Positions 1 to 7,887 of a stretch of DNA of 64,000 nucleotides are shown here, in pieces. The notes under the pieces were generated by a model that was given only the letters and a program-made list of their open reading frames with translations, was not told where the DNA came from and did no database searches. Both the position numbers and the translations under genes were made by a program. This DNA is from Rhodococcus sp. KRD162. GTDB lineage: Bacteria; Actinomycetota; Actinomycetes; Mycobacteriales; Mycobacteriaceae. Each line of letters opens with the position of its first letter. Position 1 is the first letter of the stretch. The DNA lies in the NCBI RefSeq assembly GCF_017168335.1, contig NZ_JABFAU010000004.1, positions 222,813-286,812 on the forward strand. The letters are read 5' to 3'.

Positions 1-420
1 CTGCTGCCTGCTCCCGCCCAGGGGGCTCTGGCCGTCGAATGCCGCTCTGCGGACACCGATCTCGTCACCGCCATCGCGACGCTCGACGACGCCCACGCAC
101 GGGCCTCGGTGACAGCCGAACGCGGTCTGCTCGCCGAACTCGAAGCCGGATGCACCGCCCCGGTCGGCGCGATCGCCGAGGTGGTCGAATCCATCGACGA
201 GGACGGTCGCATCTTCGACGAGCTGTCGTTGCGCGGCTGCGTGGCGGCCATCGACGGCAGCGACACCATCCGCGCATCGATTGTCGGCTCACCCGACCGC
301 GCCGAGGAGCTGGGCCGCGAACTGGCTCGCGAACTGCTCGATCTCGGTGCACGCGAACTCGTTTCAGTCACCGAACCAGCACAGGCCGGTTCTCACGTAC
401 AGGGTGGATCTCATGTCTAG
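1..420 (+). CDS. hemC: hydroxymethylbilane synthase (porphobilinogen deaminase), 3' end only
   Basis: This is the C-terminal part of HemC, which joins four porphobilinogen units into hydroxymethylbilane in the cytoplasm. The gene enters from the left edge in frame 1, so the start and N-terminal domains are outside the window. The visible part opens with the conserved [13 protein letters not shown] segment. The motif [10 protein letters not shown] holds the cysteine that carries the dipyrromethane cofactor, and a typical small C-terminal domain follows. The gene ends at a TAG 159 bases before hemD and heads a hemC-hemD-hemB run on the same strand. The family assignment is secure; only the missing start is unknown. 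Confidence 0.95.
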   Translation: MLPAPAQGALAVECRSADTDLVTAIATLDDAHARASVTAERGLLAELEAGCTAPVGAIAEVVESIDEDGRIFDELSLRGCVAAIDGSDTIRASIVGSPDRAEELGRELARELLDLGARELVSVTEPAQAGSHVQGGSHV

Positions 421-579
421 GGCCATAACGGCACCCGTCCGCGGACGTGCCAAACGCACAGCGACCCGTCCGGTCGTGCGAAGAGAGTCGATCGCCACCG
501 CTCGACTGATTCCGAAACGGGGCACGGCAACCCCGATAGAACTGCAGTACCCACACAAGACAGCACTGGAGAACAACCG

Positions 580-2142
580 ATGAGCCCAGTCCGCAAGAAC
601 ACCAACGGACGGATCCTGTTCGTGGGATCCGGGCCGGGTGACCCAGCGCTGCTCACGGTCCGGGCACGGGAAGTGCTCGGAGCAGCCGAGCTCGCATTCA
701 CCGATCCTGACGTCGACAAGGGCGTCACGGCTCTTGTCGGTGCCGACGTCCCGCGTGACGCCGAGACCGGAGAGAACGGCGTCGAGGTTCGACCCGCACT
801 CGGTGAGCCCGCCGAGGTCGCCAAGACGCTCCTGACTGAGGCCAAGAACGGACACGACGTGGTTCGCCTGGTCTCCGGCGACCCGCTGACGACCGATTCG
901 GTGATCGCCGAGGTCAATGCCGTCGCACGGACTCACGTTCCGTTCGAGGTGCTCCCTGGCCTGCCTTCCGGGTCCGCGGTGCCGAGTTACGCCGGAATGG
1001 CGCTCGGCTCAGGACACACCGAGGCCGACGTCCGCGGCGAGGTCGACTGGGCAGCACTCGCTGCTGCTCCCGGCCCGCTGGTGCTGCACGCGACATCGGG
1101 GCATCTGGCCGAAACCGCTAGCGCCCTCGTCGAACACGGCCTGGCACCGCAGACGCCTGCCGCCATCACCGTCCGGGGTACCACCCGCCAGCAGCGCACG
1201 GTCGAGGCCACACTGGCCACGCTCAACGATGCCGGATCCGAGCTCGTCGGATCTCTCGTCGTCACCGTCGGCAAGGTGGTGTCGGGTCGAAACAAGATGT
1301 CCTGGTGGGAGTCTCGCGCACTGTACGGCTGGACCGTGCTGGTGCCGCGTACCAAGGACCAGGCAGGTGAGATGAGCGATCGTCTCGTCACCCACGGCGC
1401 CATTCCCATCGAGGTGCCCACCATCGCCGTCGAGCCCCCGCGGAGCCCGGCTCAGATGGAGCGCTCGGTCAAGGGTCTGGTCGACGGCCGCTACCAGTGG
1501 GTCGTCTTCACCTCCACCAACGCAGTGCGCGCCGTGTGGGAGAAGTTCGAGGAATTCGGCCTGGACGCCCGCGCGTTCTCCGGCGTCAAGATCGCTTGTG
1601 TCGGCGAGGCAACAGCGGCCAAGGTGCGCTCGTTCGGTATCAATCCCGAGCTCGTGCCGTCGGGGGAGCAGAGCTCACTCGGACTGCTCGAGGACTTCCC
1701 GCCGTACGACGAGGTGTTCGACCCGGTCAACCGAGTCCTGTTGCCGCGTGCTGACATCGCCACCGAAACACTCGCAGAAGGTCTACGCGAGCGTGGCTGG
1801 GAGATCGACGACGTCACCGCCTACCGGACCGTCCGGGCGGCACCGCCCGCCGCCGAGACCCGCGAGATGATCAAGACCGGCGGATTCGACGCGGTGTGCT
1901 TCACGTCGAGTTCCACAGTCCGGAACCTGGTCGGTATCGCAGGTAAGCCGCACGCACGCACGCTCGTTGCGTGCATCGGCCCCAAGACCGCCGAAACGGC
2001 CGCCGAGTTCGGTCTGCGCGTGGACGTGCAGCCCGAATCGGCTCAGGTCGGACCGTTGGTCGAGGCACTCGCCGAGCATGCGGCCCGTCTGCGCGCCGAA
2101 GGTGCATTGCCTCCGCCGCGAAAGAAGTCACGTAGGCGCTGA
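580..2142 (+). CDS. hemD: SUMT-like / uroporphyrinogen-III synthase fusion (HemD, 520 aa)
   Basis: A two-domain protein. Residues about 10-255 resemble uroporphyrinogen-III C-methyltransferase (SUMT), opening with [15 protein letters not shown]. Residues about 260-510 are the HemD domain, which closes hydroxymethylbilane into uroporphyrinogen III. The fusion is the usual actinobacterial layout. The methylase half is degenerate: where SUMT enzymes have a GGDPFVFGRG-type loop, this protein reads [10 protein letters not shown]. Ring-closing activity is therefore well supported, but methyltransferase activity (the branch to siroheme and cobalamin) is doubtful. The ATG follows GGAGA by a short gap. 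The tail is basic ([10 protein letters not shown]). Confidence 0.93.
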   Translation: MSPVRKNTNGRILFVGSGPGDPALLTVRAREVLGAAELAFTDPDVDKGVTALVGADVPRDAETGENGVEVRPALGEPAEVAKTLLTEAKNGHDVVRLVSGDPLTTDSVIAEVNAVARTHVPFEVLPGLPSGSAVPSYAGMALGSGHTEADVRGEVDWAALAAAPGPLVLHATSGHLAETASALVEHGLAPQTPAAITVRGTTRQQRTVEATLATLNDAGSELVGSLVVTVGKVVSGRNKMSWWESRALYGWTVLVPRTKDQAGEMSDRLVTHGAIPIEVPTIAVEPPRSPAQMERSVKGLVDGRYQWVVFTSTNAVRAVWEKFEEFGLDARAFSGVKIACVGEATAAKVRSFGINPELVPSGEQSSLGLLEDFPPYDEVFDPVNRVLLPRADIATETLAEGLRERGWEIDDVTAYRTVRAAPPAAETREMIKTGGFDAVCFTSSSTVRNLVGIAGKPHARTLVACIGPKTAETAAEFGLRVDVQPESAQVGPLVEALAEHAARLRAEGALPPPRKKSRRR

Positions 2143-2149
2143 CGCGCAT

Positions 2150-2193
2150 CGTGCGCCTTGTGCGCCCTCCCGGGGTACGCAACAAGGCGCACG
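2150..2193. repeat. 12-bp perfect inverted repeat between hemD and hemB
   Basis: The arms CGTGCGCCTTGT (2150-2161) and ACAAGGCGCACG (2182-2193) are perfectly complementary around a 20-base loop. The repeat begins 7 bases after the hemD stop and ends about 28 bases before the hemB GTG. No T-run follows, so it is not a classical intrinsic terminator. It could be an mRNA hairpin that sets the hemD/hemB ratio, or a protein site. The pairing is seen directly; the role is inference. Confidence 0.6.
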
Positions 2194-2221
2194 AGCCGAA
2201 CGAAGTGAGGCAGGTTCAGCA

Positions 2222-3196
2222 GTGTTCCCCACCGACCGCCCTCGACGTCTGCGCCGCACCCCGGCCATTCGTCGGCTCGTGGCCGAAACGTCTTTGGAAC
2301 CAAGGCATCTGGTGCTTCCGATGTTCGTCGCCGACGGCATCACCGAGCCTCGGGCGATCACCTCGATGCCCGGAGTGTTCCAACACACGCTCGATTCGCT
2401 GAGCGAGGCGGCCGAGGAAGCCGTCACGGCGGGCGTCGGTGGCCTCATGCTGTTCGGTGTGCCCAAGCCCGAGGACAAAGACGAAAATGGCTCGGGCGCA
2501 ACCGATCCCGATGGGATTCTCAATCGCGGACTGGCTCGGTTGAAGGCGGACCTCGGGGACTCCACGGTCATCATGGCCGATACCTGCCTGGACGAGTTCA
2601 CCTCCCACGGACATTGCGGTGTGCTGGGAGCGAACGGATCGATCGACAACGATGCCACCCTGGTGCGCTACGTGGACATGGCCGTAGCGCAGGCAGAGGC
2701 GGGCGCACATCTGCTCGGACCGAGCGGAATGATGGACGGGCAGATCGGTGCGATCCGGGCCGGACTCGACGCGGCCGGGCATGTGGAGGTCGGACAACTC
2801 GCGTACTCGGCGAAATACGCCTCGGCGTTCTACGGCCCGTTCCGTGAAGCCGTGGGGTCCTCGCTGGAGGGCGACCGCCGCACGTACCAACAGGACGCAG
2901 CGAATCGCCGCGAGGCCACCCGCGAGGTGGAGCTCGATCTCGCCGAGGGTGCCGACATGGTGATGGTCAAGCCTGCGATGTCCTATCTCGACATCGTGCG
3001 TGATGTCGTCGAGATGTCACCGGTTCCAGTTGCGGCTTATCAGATTTCCGGGGAATATGCCATGATCACCGCCGCCGCGCAGAACGGGTGGATCGATCGC
3101 GACGCCGCGATCCTGGAATCACTCGTCGGCATCCGGCGCGCAGGTGCAGACGTGGTACTGACCTACTGGGCTACCGAAGTGGCGGGCCGACTGTGA
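2222..3196 (+). CDS. hemB: delta-aminolevulinic acid dehydratase (porphobilinogen synthase)
   Basis: HemB condenses two 5-aminolevulinate molecules into porphobilinogen. The 324-aa protein has the full family fold signature. The metal loop reads [14 protein letters not shown], with Asp where zinc-type enzymes have their middle Cys, which suggests the Mg-type variant. The two active-site lysines lie in [14 protein letters not shown] and in [12 protein letters not shown]. An open frame extends far upstream, but GTG 2222 is chosen because it follows GAGGCAGG and gives the typical N-terminus ([19 protein letters not shown]). Its stop overlaps the next start by four bases (GTGA), indicating translational coupling. 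Confidence 0.95.
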   Translation: MFPTDRPRRLRRTPAIRRLVAETSLEPRHLVLPMFVADGITEPRAITSMPGVFQHTLDSLSEAAEEAVTAGVGGLMLFGVPKPEDKDENGSGATDPDGILNRGLARLKADLGDSTVIMADTCLDEFTSHGHCGVLGANGSIDNDATLVRYVDMAVAQAEAGAHLLGPSGMMDGQIGAIRAGLDAAGHVEVGQLAYSAKYASAFYGPFREAVGSSLEGDRRTYQQDAANRREATREVELDLAEGADMVMVKPAMSYLDIVRDVVEMSPVPVAAYQISGEYAMITAAAQNGWIDRDAAILESLVGIRRAGADVVLTYWATEVAGRL

Positions 3197-3819
3197 ACGA
3201 TCTTCCACCGGGCAACAACAATCCCGACAGCAACGTGCCGGGCAATCCGCCGCCACAACCTGATTGGCAGCGCTGGGAGCTCGAACACGGCTTCCCACAG
3301 TCGGGTCCGGAACTCGAGCCGACGCCGCGCCCGGCACCGGTCGACATCGAGACCTCTCGCCACCTGTGGTGGGGAGTAGCGCTGATCGGTGCGATCTCCG
3401 CGCTGTACTCACTGTGGACGCTGTTCGGCGTGCGCGAGCAATTTGCGCAGTCGCTGCTCGACGACCTCGCGGCGCAGAACGCGGCAGCGGACATGACCGT
3501 CGAGTCCACGCAGTCGATGGTGACGGTGATGCTGGTGATCACGGTCTTCGTCGTGTTCGGCTTCGGTGCGTTGTTCCTGTTCTGGGTCGAGCGCATGCGC
3601 ACGGGCAAGATGTGGGCCCGCATGCTGCTCACCGTCATCGGCTCGTTCACCGTGTTCACCACGCTCGTGGACCTGTTCGCCATAGCGTCGAGCGCCGGTG
3701 CGATGAACATCGTGATGAGTGTCCTCGGCATCGGCCAGGGGGTGCTCGCGGCCGGGGCGATCTACCTGATGCATCGTCGGGAATCCAACGAGTACTTCCT
3801 CGCGTCGAAAAAAAGGTAA
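3193..3819 (+). CDS. four-helix membrane protein with proline-rich N-terminus
   Basis: No specific function is recognised. The 208-aa product begins with about 55 residues rich in Pro, Asn and Gln ([13 protein letters not shown]…), likely cytosolic. It then has about four hydrophobic helices: [50 protein letters not shown] and a C-terminal one around [16 protein letters not shown]. It starts at GTG 3193, overlapping the hemB stop, so it is co-translated with hemB. A membrane protein also follows hemB in M. tuberculosis (Rv0513), so this is probably its counterpart. The gene ends just after a run of seven A (3808-3814), where sequencing or slippage could alter the last residues. Confidence 0.8.
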   Translation: MNDLPPGNNNPDSNVPGNPPPQPDWQRWELEHGFPQSGPELEPTPRPAPVDIETSRHLWWGVALIGAISALYSLWTLFGVREQFAQSLLDDLAAQNAAADMTVESTQSMVTVMLVITVFVVFGFGALFLFWVERMRTGKMWARMLLTVIGSFTVFTTLVDLFAIASSAGAMNIVMSVLGIGQGVLAAGAIYLMHRRESNEYFLASKKR

Positions 3820-3899
3820 TTTCGGGCGTGTTCCGAGTCGAGAAACCGGCCGAGTGACTAGCATCACACCGGACATCGTTTCGAGTGATCGGATTCGGC

Positions 3900-4073
3900 A
3901 TGGCAGAGAACACCCCTGCAGCGGCACACGTTGCGCAGCCGAGCATCGAACCGGTAGAAGATCGCGAGGCCTGTCCCGCCGAGGCCGGTCGACCAGGTCT
4001 GGCGCTACTGGGACTACTACTCGCAGTCGCTGCCGCGATCGCCATCATGGCCCTGGGCATTTCTGCAGGCTGA
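3900..4073 (+). CDS. small single-helix membrane protein
   Basis: A 57-aa product of unknown function. The acidic N-terminal half (AENTPAAAHVAQPSIEPVEDREACP) is followed by one hydrophobic helix (LALLGLLLAVAAAIAIMALG). ATG 3900 is preferred over an in-frame ATG at 3885 because the shorter form is compact, although no strong ribosome site is visible. M. tuberculosis has a small membrane protein gene (Rv0514) at the equivalent place after the hemB partner, which supports a real gene. Evidence otherwise rests on coding character only. Confidence 0.5.
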   Translation: MAENTPAAAHVAQPSIEPVEDREACPAEAGRPGLALLGLLLAVAAAIAIMALGISAG

Positions 4074-4134
4074 ACCCCAGACGACGGTGCTCGATCTCGG
4101 TCGGCGCGGCCGCTGACTCGACCACGGTGGCAGG

Positions 4135-4572
4135 ATGTCTGGCGTGAGCGCAGAAATGGACGCCCCGATGGCCCGGCCCCGTGTGGTGTCCGTCGCCTAC
4201 TGGTTGTGGCTGGCTTCGGCAGTGTTGCTGATCGTGGTCTGCATGATCGCGTTGACGCTCCCGAGCGAGCAGATTCGTGGATCGTTCGAGACGGCGGAAC
4301 AGGGAGACTCGTTCCTGACCGTCTTTCGCGGTTTCGGAGTGATCTCCGGGGTGGTAGGGCTGGCCGTCGGGCTGATGTCGGGCCCCGTACGCGGCGGTGA
4401 CCGCAGGTTTCGGCGCGCCCTGGTGGCCTTGTCCGCAAGCGTGTCACTGCTGCTGATCTTCGCGTCGTTGGTCTTCCCCGTCGCACCCACAGTGATCACC
4501 GTCGGTTTGATCGTCGCAGCCGTCCTCGTCTATCGGCCTTCGGCGCGGGAGTGGTTCCACCGTGAGCAGTGA
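4135..4572 (+). CDS. four-helix membrane protein, unknown function
   Basis: A 145-aa polytopic protein with four predicted helices: WLWLASAVLLIVVCMIAL, GFGVISGVVGLAVGLMSG, LVALSASVSLLLIFASLVF and VITVGLIVAAVLVY. It has a short charged loop after helix 1 and a basic stretch after helix 2. No catalytic motif is visible. It overlaps the next gene by 11 bases and lies in a run of small membrane-protein genes downstream of hemB (3193-5298) that is probably co-transcribed. The start at 4135 is the first ATG. Residues MARPR 12 residues in mark an alternative start. Confidence 0.7.
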   Translation: MSGVSAEMDAPMARPRVVSVAYWLWLASAVLLIVVCMIALTLPSEQIRGSFETAEQGDSFLTVFRGFGVISGVVGLAVGLMSGPVRGGDRRFRRALVALSASVSLLLIFASLVFPVAPTVITVGLIVAAVLVYRPSAREWFHREQ

Positions 4573-5050
4573 GATCCCCACCCGAGAACCCGTTCTGTTC
4601 CACGAGCCCGGCGGTCGGTGGCGCATGCTGGCCTGGGGTCCGGCGTTCTGTCTCGTGGTGTTGGTAGTGGAGTTGGTAACCGGCCCGGTGATCCACTGGT
4701 TCGGCCTGGTGGTGTTCGCGCTGATCCTGGTCGGTTTCACCTACGTTCAGCTGCGCGCCGCGCGGATGCACGTCAGCGTCGAACTCACGCCCCGGCAGCT
4801 GCGTCAAGGTACCGAGACCGTCGACCTGGTCGACATCACCGAAATTTTCCCGCCTGCCGAGTACGCCGACAACGAGTACGAACCCAAGAAGTGGGAGACC
4901 GCGCGCGTGCTCGGTGAACTCGCGGGCGTACCGCGCAAACGCAACGGCATCGGGCTGCGTCTGGTGGGCGGCGGATTGGTTCAAGCGTGGGCCAAGGACG
5001 ACGACGGGTTGCGTTCGGCCCTCGAAGCGGCCACGCGGGAGAGCCTGTGA
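4562..5050 (+). CDS. two-helix membrane protein, possibly DUF3093-like
   Basis: A 162-aa protein. Two hydrophobic helices (AWGPAFCLVVLVVELVTG and HWFGLVVFALILVGFTYV) are followed by a cytosolic domain with beta-rich character beginning ARMHVSVELTPRQLRQG. This layout resembles the actinobacterial DUF3093 family, but I cannot confirm membership by eye. No catalytic residues are evident. GTG 4562 lies inside the end of the preceding gene. Its stop overlaps the next start (GTGA, 5047-5050), so three genes here are translationally coupled. Confidence 0.7.
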   Translation: MSSEIPTREPVLFHEPGGRWRMLAWGPAFCLVVLVVELVTGPVIHWFGLVVFALILVGFTYVQLRAARMHVSVELTPRQLRQGTETVDLVDITEIFPPAEYADNEYEPKKWETARVLGELAGVPRKRNGIGLRLVGGGLVQAWAKDDDGLRSALEAATRESL

Positions 5051-5298
5051 GGAAGGTTCTCGGCTGGGCAGAGGTTCTGCTGGCACTGCTCGCCGTGATC
5101 GGGGCCGTTGCCTGCTGGAATTCGGGTGTGCGCACCACCGAGTTTCCGGCTGTTCCCGATGTGTCCCCGGCGTACTCGGGGACGTTCTACTCGGGTTCCT
5201 GGATCGCGCTCGCCGCGCTTGCCGTGATCGTGGGAGCACTGTTGCTCATCGACGGCGTCCGCCGAGTCCTGATGGATCCATCTTCCCCTACCGGGTAG
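5047..5298 (+). CDS. small two-helix membrane protein
   Basis: An 83-aa product with helices LGWAEVLLALLAVIGAVAC and WIALAALAVIVGALLLIDGV, and a short extracytoplasmic loop rich in Ser, Tyr and Pro between them. The function is unknown. The GTG start overlaps the stop of the previous gene by four bases, so it closes a coupled membrane-protein run. Its last codons overlap the copper-sensor operator (5285-5301), so this gene's 3' end and the csoR promoter share sequence. Confidence 0.7.
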   Translation: MRKVLGWAEVLLALLAVIGAVACWNSGVRTTEFPAVPDVSPAYSGTFYSGSWIALAALAVIVGALLLIDGVRRVLMDPSSPTG

Positions 5299-5301
5299 GG
5301 G
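5285..5301. promoter_or_regulatory. CsoR-type operator with downstream -10 element
   Basis: CCCCTACC-G-GGTAGGGG is a perfect palindrome with 8-bp arms, of the G/C-tract TACC/GGTA kind bound by CsoR/RcnR regulators. It sits 13 bases before the csoR ATG. TATCAT at 5302-5307 immediately after it is a good -10 box; it would place the transcript start at or next to ATG 5315. The site therefore probably mediates copper-relieved autorepression and the transcript may be leaderless. Binding is inferred from sequence and position. Confidence 0.75.
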
Positions 5302-5314
5302 TATCATCGTCGGC

Positions 5315-5596
5315 ATGAGCAGCTACAGCGCCGAGCAGGACGATCTGTTGAAGCGATTGCGTCGCATCGAAGGACAAGTGGCCGGGATTTCCCGGATGGT
5401 TGCCGACGATCGCTACTGCATCGACGTCCTCACCCAGGTCTCTGCCGCAACCAAAGCGCTGCAGTCGGTGTCGTTGAAGCTGCTCGATGCGCACCTGGCC
5501 GGCTGCGTCGTCGACGCCGCGAGGCATGGCGGCCCGGAGGCGGACGCGAAAGTGAAAGAGGCCTCCGAGGCCATCGCGCGCCTCGTACGTTCCTGA
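5315..5596 (+). CDS. csoR: CsoR-family copper-sensing repressor
   Basis: A 93-aa all-helical repressor that releases DNA on binding Cu(I). The ligand set is intact: Cys35 (DDRYCIDVL), His60 (LLDAHLAG) and Cys64 (AGCVVDA), spaced as in M. tuberculosis CsoR (Cys36/His61/Cys65). The N-terminal helix RLRRIEGQVAGISRMV is the family's hallmark. The gene follows a perfect palindromic operator and precedes copZ by 19 bases. No copper-exporting P-type ATPase lies next to the pair, which is unusual. Other metal or persulfide sensors of this family lack the Cys-His-Cys pattern seen here. Confidence 0.92.
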   Translation: MSSYSAEQDDLLKRLRRIEGQVAGISRMVADDRYCIDVLTQVSAATKALQSVSLKLLDAHLAGCVVDAARHGGPEADAKVKEASEAIARLVRS

Positions 5597-5615
5597 CTAC
5601 ACGAAAGGCAATCCC

Positions 5616-5819
5616 ATGCAGACGACATATTCTGTCGAGGGCATGACGTGCGCACATTGTGCCGCGTCGGTGAAGGAAGAAGTGTCCGAAATCGCCGGTG
5701 TGACCGGCGTGGACGTCGATGTGGACACCGGATCGGTCGTGGTGAGCAGCGACGCAACGCTGGCCACCTCGTTGGTGGACGCCGCCGTCTCCGAGGCGGG
5801 ATATCGACTCGCGTCGTGA
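5616..5819 (+). CDS. copZ: copper chaperone, heavy-metal-associated domain (CopZ-like)
   Basis: A 67-aa single HMA domain that binds Cu(I) through MTCAHC (Cys12 and Cys15) near the N-terminus and has the ferredoxin-like beta-alpha-beta pattern. It probably delivers cytosolic copper to an exporter or to CsoR. It starts 19 bases after csoR with GAAAGG upstream of the ATG, so the two are surely one transcript under the CsoR operator. The exporter that usually completes such an operon is absent from the window. Confidence 0.9.
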   Translation: MQTTYSVEGMTCAHCAASVKEEVSEIAGVTGVDVDVDTGSVVVSSDATLATSLVDAAVSEAGYRLAS

Positions 5820-5904
5820 GCTGGCGCACCGCTTCGCGAGTGTGATAGAGATCATGACGTAACGGTCATAACGGGCCGTCAGCGGATCGCCGTCAGGAGA
5901 GTGG

Positions 5905-7083
5905 ATGAACAAGCTGGTGTCCAGTACCGGAGTCCTCGCCGCGAGTGTTTTCCTGACGCTGGCATGTTCGACCGGCGCAACGGCCCAGCCGGATCCTCTC
6001 CCCGATCTGACGGTCACGACTGTTCTCGACGGGCTCGCCAAGCCGTGGGATGTGGTGGTCGCCCCGGACGGAACCGTGCTGACGGGGGAGCGGGCCGGAC
6101 GGTTCGTGATCCGCGACGTCTCCGGAACCACCCGCGAGCTCGCAGCGGACCTGGACGATCTGTACGCGTCCGGTGAGACGGGACTAATGGGCATCGCTCT
6201 GGCGACGGATTTCGACTCGTCGAGAACGATCTACACCTGCCAGGGCGTGCTCGGTGATGGGGGCGCAGGTACCGGCAGCGCAGGCACCGGCAGCGCGGGC
6301 GGCGGCAGCGACAATCACATCGCCGTGTTCTCGTGGACCGTGGACCCGGAATGGACCGCGCTCACCCGCACCGGCACTCTCGTCGACGATATTCCCGTAG
6401 CCGACGGAGGACGACACGGTGGATGCCGCATTCTGGCCCATCCCGACGGCACCCTGTACGTGGGAACCGGCGACACTGCGTCGCCGACGGTCCCACAGTC
6501 GCGAGATTCGTTGGGCGGCAAAGTGCTGCATATCGAGGCCGACGGTTCCCCGGCCGCCGACTCCCCGGATCGCATCTTCACGCTCGGCCACCGCAACGTG
6601 CAGGGTCTGGCGATCCGACCCGGCACCGATCAGATCTACGAAGTGGAGCAAGGGACCAGCCGAGACGACGAGCTGAACCTGCTCGTGCCCGGCGGCAACT
6701 ACGGATACCGCCCCGATCGGCTTCCACTGATCTACGACGAATCCGTTCCGATGACCGATCCCACCCGGGTGCCAGGGGCACGTGAGGCGGTGTGGAGCTC
6801 GGGTAGTCCCACCATCGCAACACCCGGTCTGACCTTCGCGAACGGCGCGGGGTGGGGTTCGTGGAACGGAGCTGCGGTGATCTCGAGCCAACAGGCCGAG
6901 AAGCTCGTGTTCCTCAAACTGTCCGAGGACGGCACCGAGTACGTCGACGAGGCCGACGCCCTGGTGGGGACCTACGGTCGACTGCGCTCGCTCACCAGCT
7001 TCGGCACCGATGGCGCCTTCCTGCTCACCACGGACAACGGGTCCCAGGACAAGGTTCTGCTCGTCACTCCCGCTGCCGACTGA
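5905..7083 (+). CDS. secreted PQQ-dependent sugar dehydrogenase-like lipoprotein
   Basis: A 392-aa exported protein of the glucose/sorbosone dehydrogenase (GSDH) beta-propeller family. The signal peptide ends in a lipobox-like LTLACS, so it is probably a lipoprotein on the outer face of the membrane. Family landmarks include LAKPWDVVVAPDGTVLTGERAG, GETGLMGIAL, RHGGCRI, GHRNVQGLA and GGNYGYRPD. Such enzymes oxidise sugars with PQQ and calcium, but the substrate here is unknown and mycobacterial relatives are of unsettled activity. An insertion of three AGTGS-like repeats lies at residues 121-135. AGGAGAG precedes the ATG. Its TGA overlaps the next ATG. Confidence 0.8.
   Translation: MNKLVSSTGVLAASVFLTLACSTGATAQPDPLPDLTVTTVLDGLAKPWDVVVAPDGTVLTGERAGRFVIRDVSGTTRELAADLDDLYASGETGLMGIALATDFDSSRTIYTCQGVLGDGGAGTGSAGTGSAGGGSDNHIAVFSWTVDPEWTALTRTGTLVDDIPVADGGRHGGCRILAHPDGTLYVGTGDTASPTVPQSRDSLGGKVLHIEADGSPAADSPDRIFTLGHRNVQGLAIRPGTDQIYEVEQGTSRDDELNLLVPGGNYGYRPDRLPLIYDESVPMTDPTRVPGAREAVWSSGSPTIATPGLTFANGAGWGSWNGAAVISSQQAEKLVFLKLSEDGTEYVDEADALVGTYGRLRSLTSFGTDGAFLLTTDNGSQDKVLLVTPAAD
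6265..6309 (+). repeat. 15-bp coding tandem repeat (AGTGS x3)
   Basis: Three consecutive 15-base units encode AGTGS, AGTGS and AGGGS within a surface loop of the GSDH-like lipoprotein. The first two differ at one base (GGT/GGC), and the third has drifted. The unit is a multiple of three, so copy-number change would only alter loop length. Confidence 0.7.
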
Positions 7084-7877
7084 TGTGTGGGCCGGAGGTC
7101 GTCGAGACGGTCCACCGCAGAATCGGGCGTAGAGCCCTGCTCGGATCCTGGGGCGCGGCCGCGCTGACCGTCGCAGCGTCCGGCACGGTGCGAGCAGAAC
7201 CCGCGGTCGCTGCGGCCATTCCGGCGGGACGCTTGATCGATTTGACGCACACCCTCGGCCCGAGCTTTCCGGTCTGGCCGGGCAACGCGCGCTTCTCGAT
7301 GCGTCCGGTTGCGGCCTACGAGTTCGGCGGATTCCTGGTGAACGAGCTCTCGTACTGGGAGCACACCGGTACACACATCGATGCACCTGCGCACCGTGTT
7401 CGCGGCGGTGCCACGGCAGACGTCATACCCCTCGAAGACCTCATCGCCCCGCTGGTCGTCGTCGATATCTCGGAGCGCGCGGCGGTCGATCCGGAGGCGG
7501 TGGTGACCACCGAGGACATCGCCGGGTGGGAGCGCGTGCACGGCCGGATACCCGACCGAGCCGTCGTGGCGATGCACAGTCGGTGGCAGACCAGGCTCGC
7601 CGAGGGCTCCGCGCCGGGATTCGGTGGTGACGCGGCGGACATGCTGGTGCGTGAGCGCAACATCGTCGGAATCGGGGTGGACACGCTCAGCTTGGACCGG
7701 ATGAACGATCGCCTGTACCCGGCCCACACAGCGGTCCTCGGTGCCGGGCGGTACGGAATCGAGGCCTTGGCCAATCTGGATGCGGTGCCCCCGGCAGGGG
7801 CGACGGTCGTGATCGGCGCACCGAAGCACGCGGGCGCGACCGGCGGCCCCTGCCGAGTCTTTGCGGTAGTCCCCTAG
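7083..7877 (+). CDS. cyclase-family (kynurenine formamidase-like) metal hydrolase, probably exported
   Basis: A 264-aa protein with the cyclase-family metal signature HTGTHIDAPAH (about residues 96-106), the motif of metal-dependent kynurenine formamidases and related hydrolases. The conserved IGVDTLSLD and GATVVIGAPKHAGATGGPCR stretches follow. The N-terminus has two twin arginines (HRRIGRRALLG) before a hydrophobic, Ala-rich segment ending AEPAVAAA, suggesting Tat export. The substrate is unknown; cyclic amides or imides are possible. The ATG overlaps the stop of the preceding lipoprotein gene (TGATG), so the two secreted proteins are co-expressed. It ends 10 bases from the convergent acyl-CoA oxidase gene. 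Confidence 0.82.
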   Translation: MCGPEVVETVHRRIGRRALLGSWGAAALTVAASGTVRAEPAVAAAIPAGRLIDLTHTLGPSFPVWPGNARFSMRPVAAYEFGGFLVNELSYWEHTGTHIDAPAHRVRGGATADVIPLEDLIAPLVVVDISERAAVDPEAVVTTEDIAGWERVHGRIPDRAVVAMHSRWQTRLAEGSAPGFGGDAADMLVRERNIVGIGVDTLSLDRMNDRLYPAHTAVLGAGRYGIEALANLDAVPPAGATVVIGAPKHAGATGGPCRVFAVVP

Positions 7878-7887
7878 CGGAGAGTCT

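Noticed and set aside
3808..3814. A7 run as a programmed frameshift site
   Set aside because: It lies a few codons before the stop of a membrane protein; the alternative frames add no recognisable domain, so it is only a possible sequencing or slippage spot.
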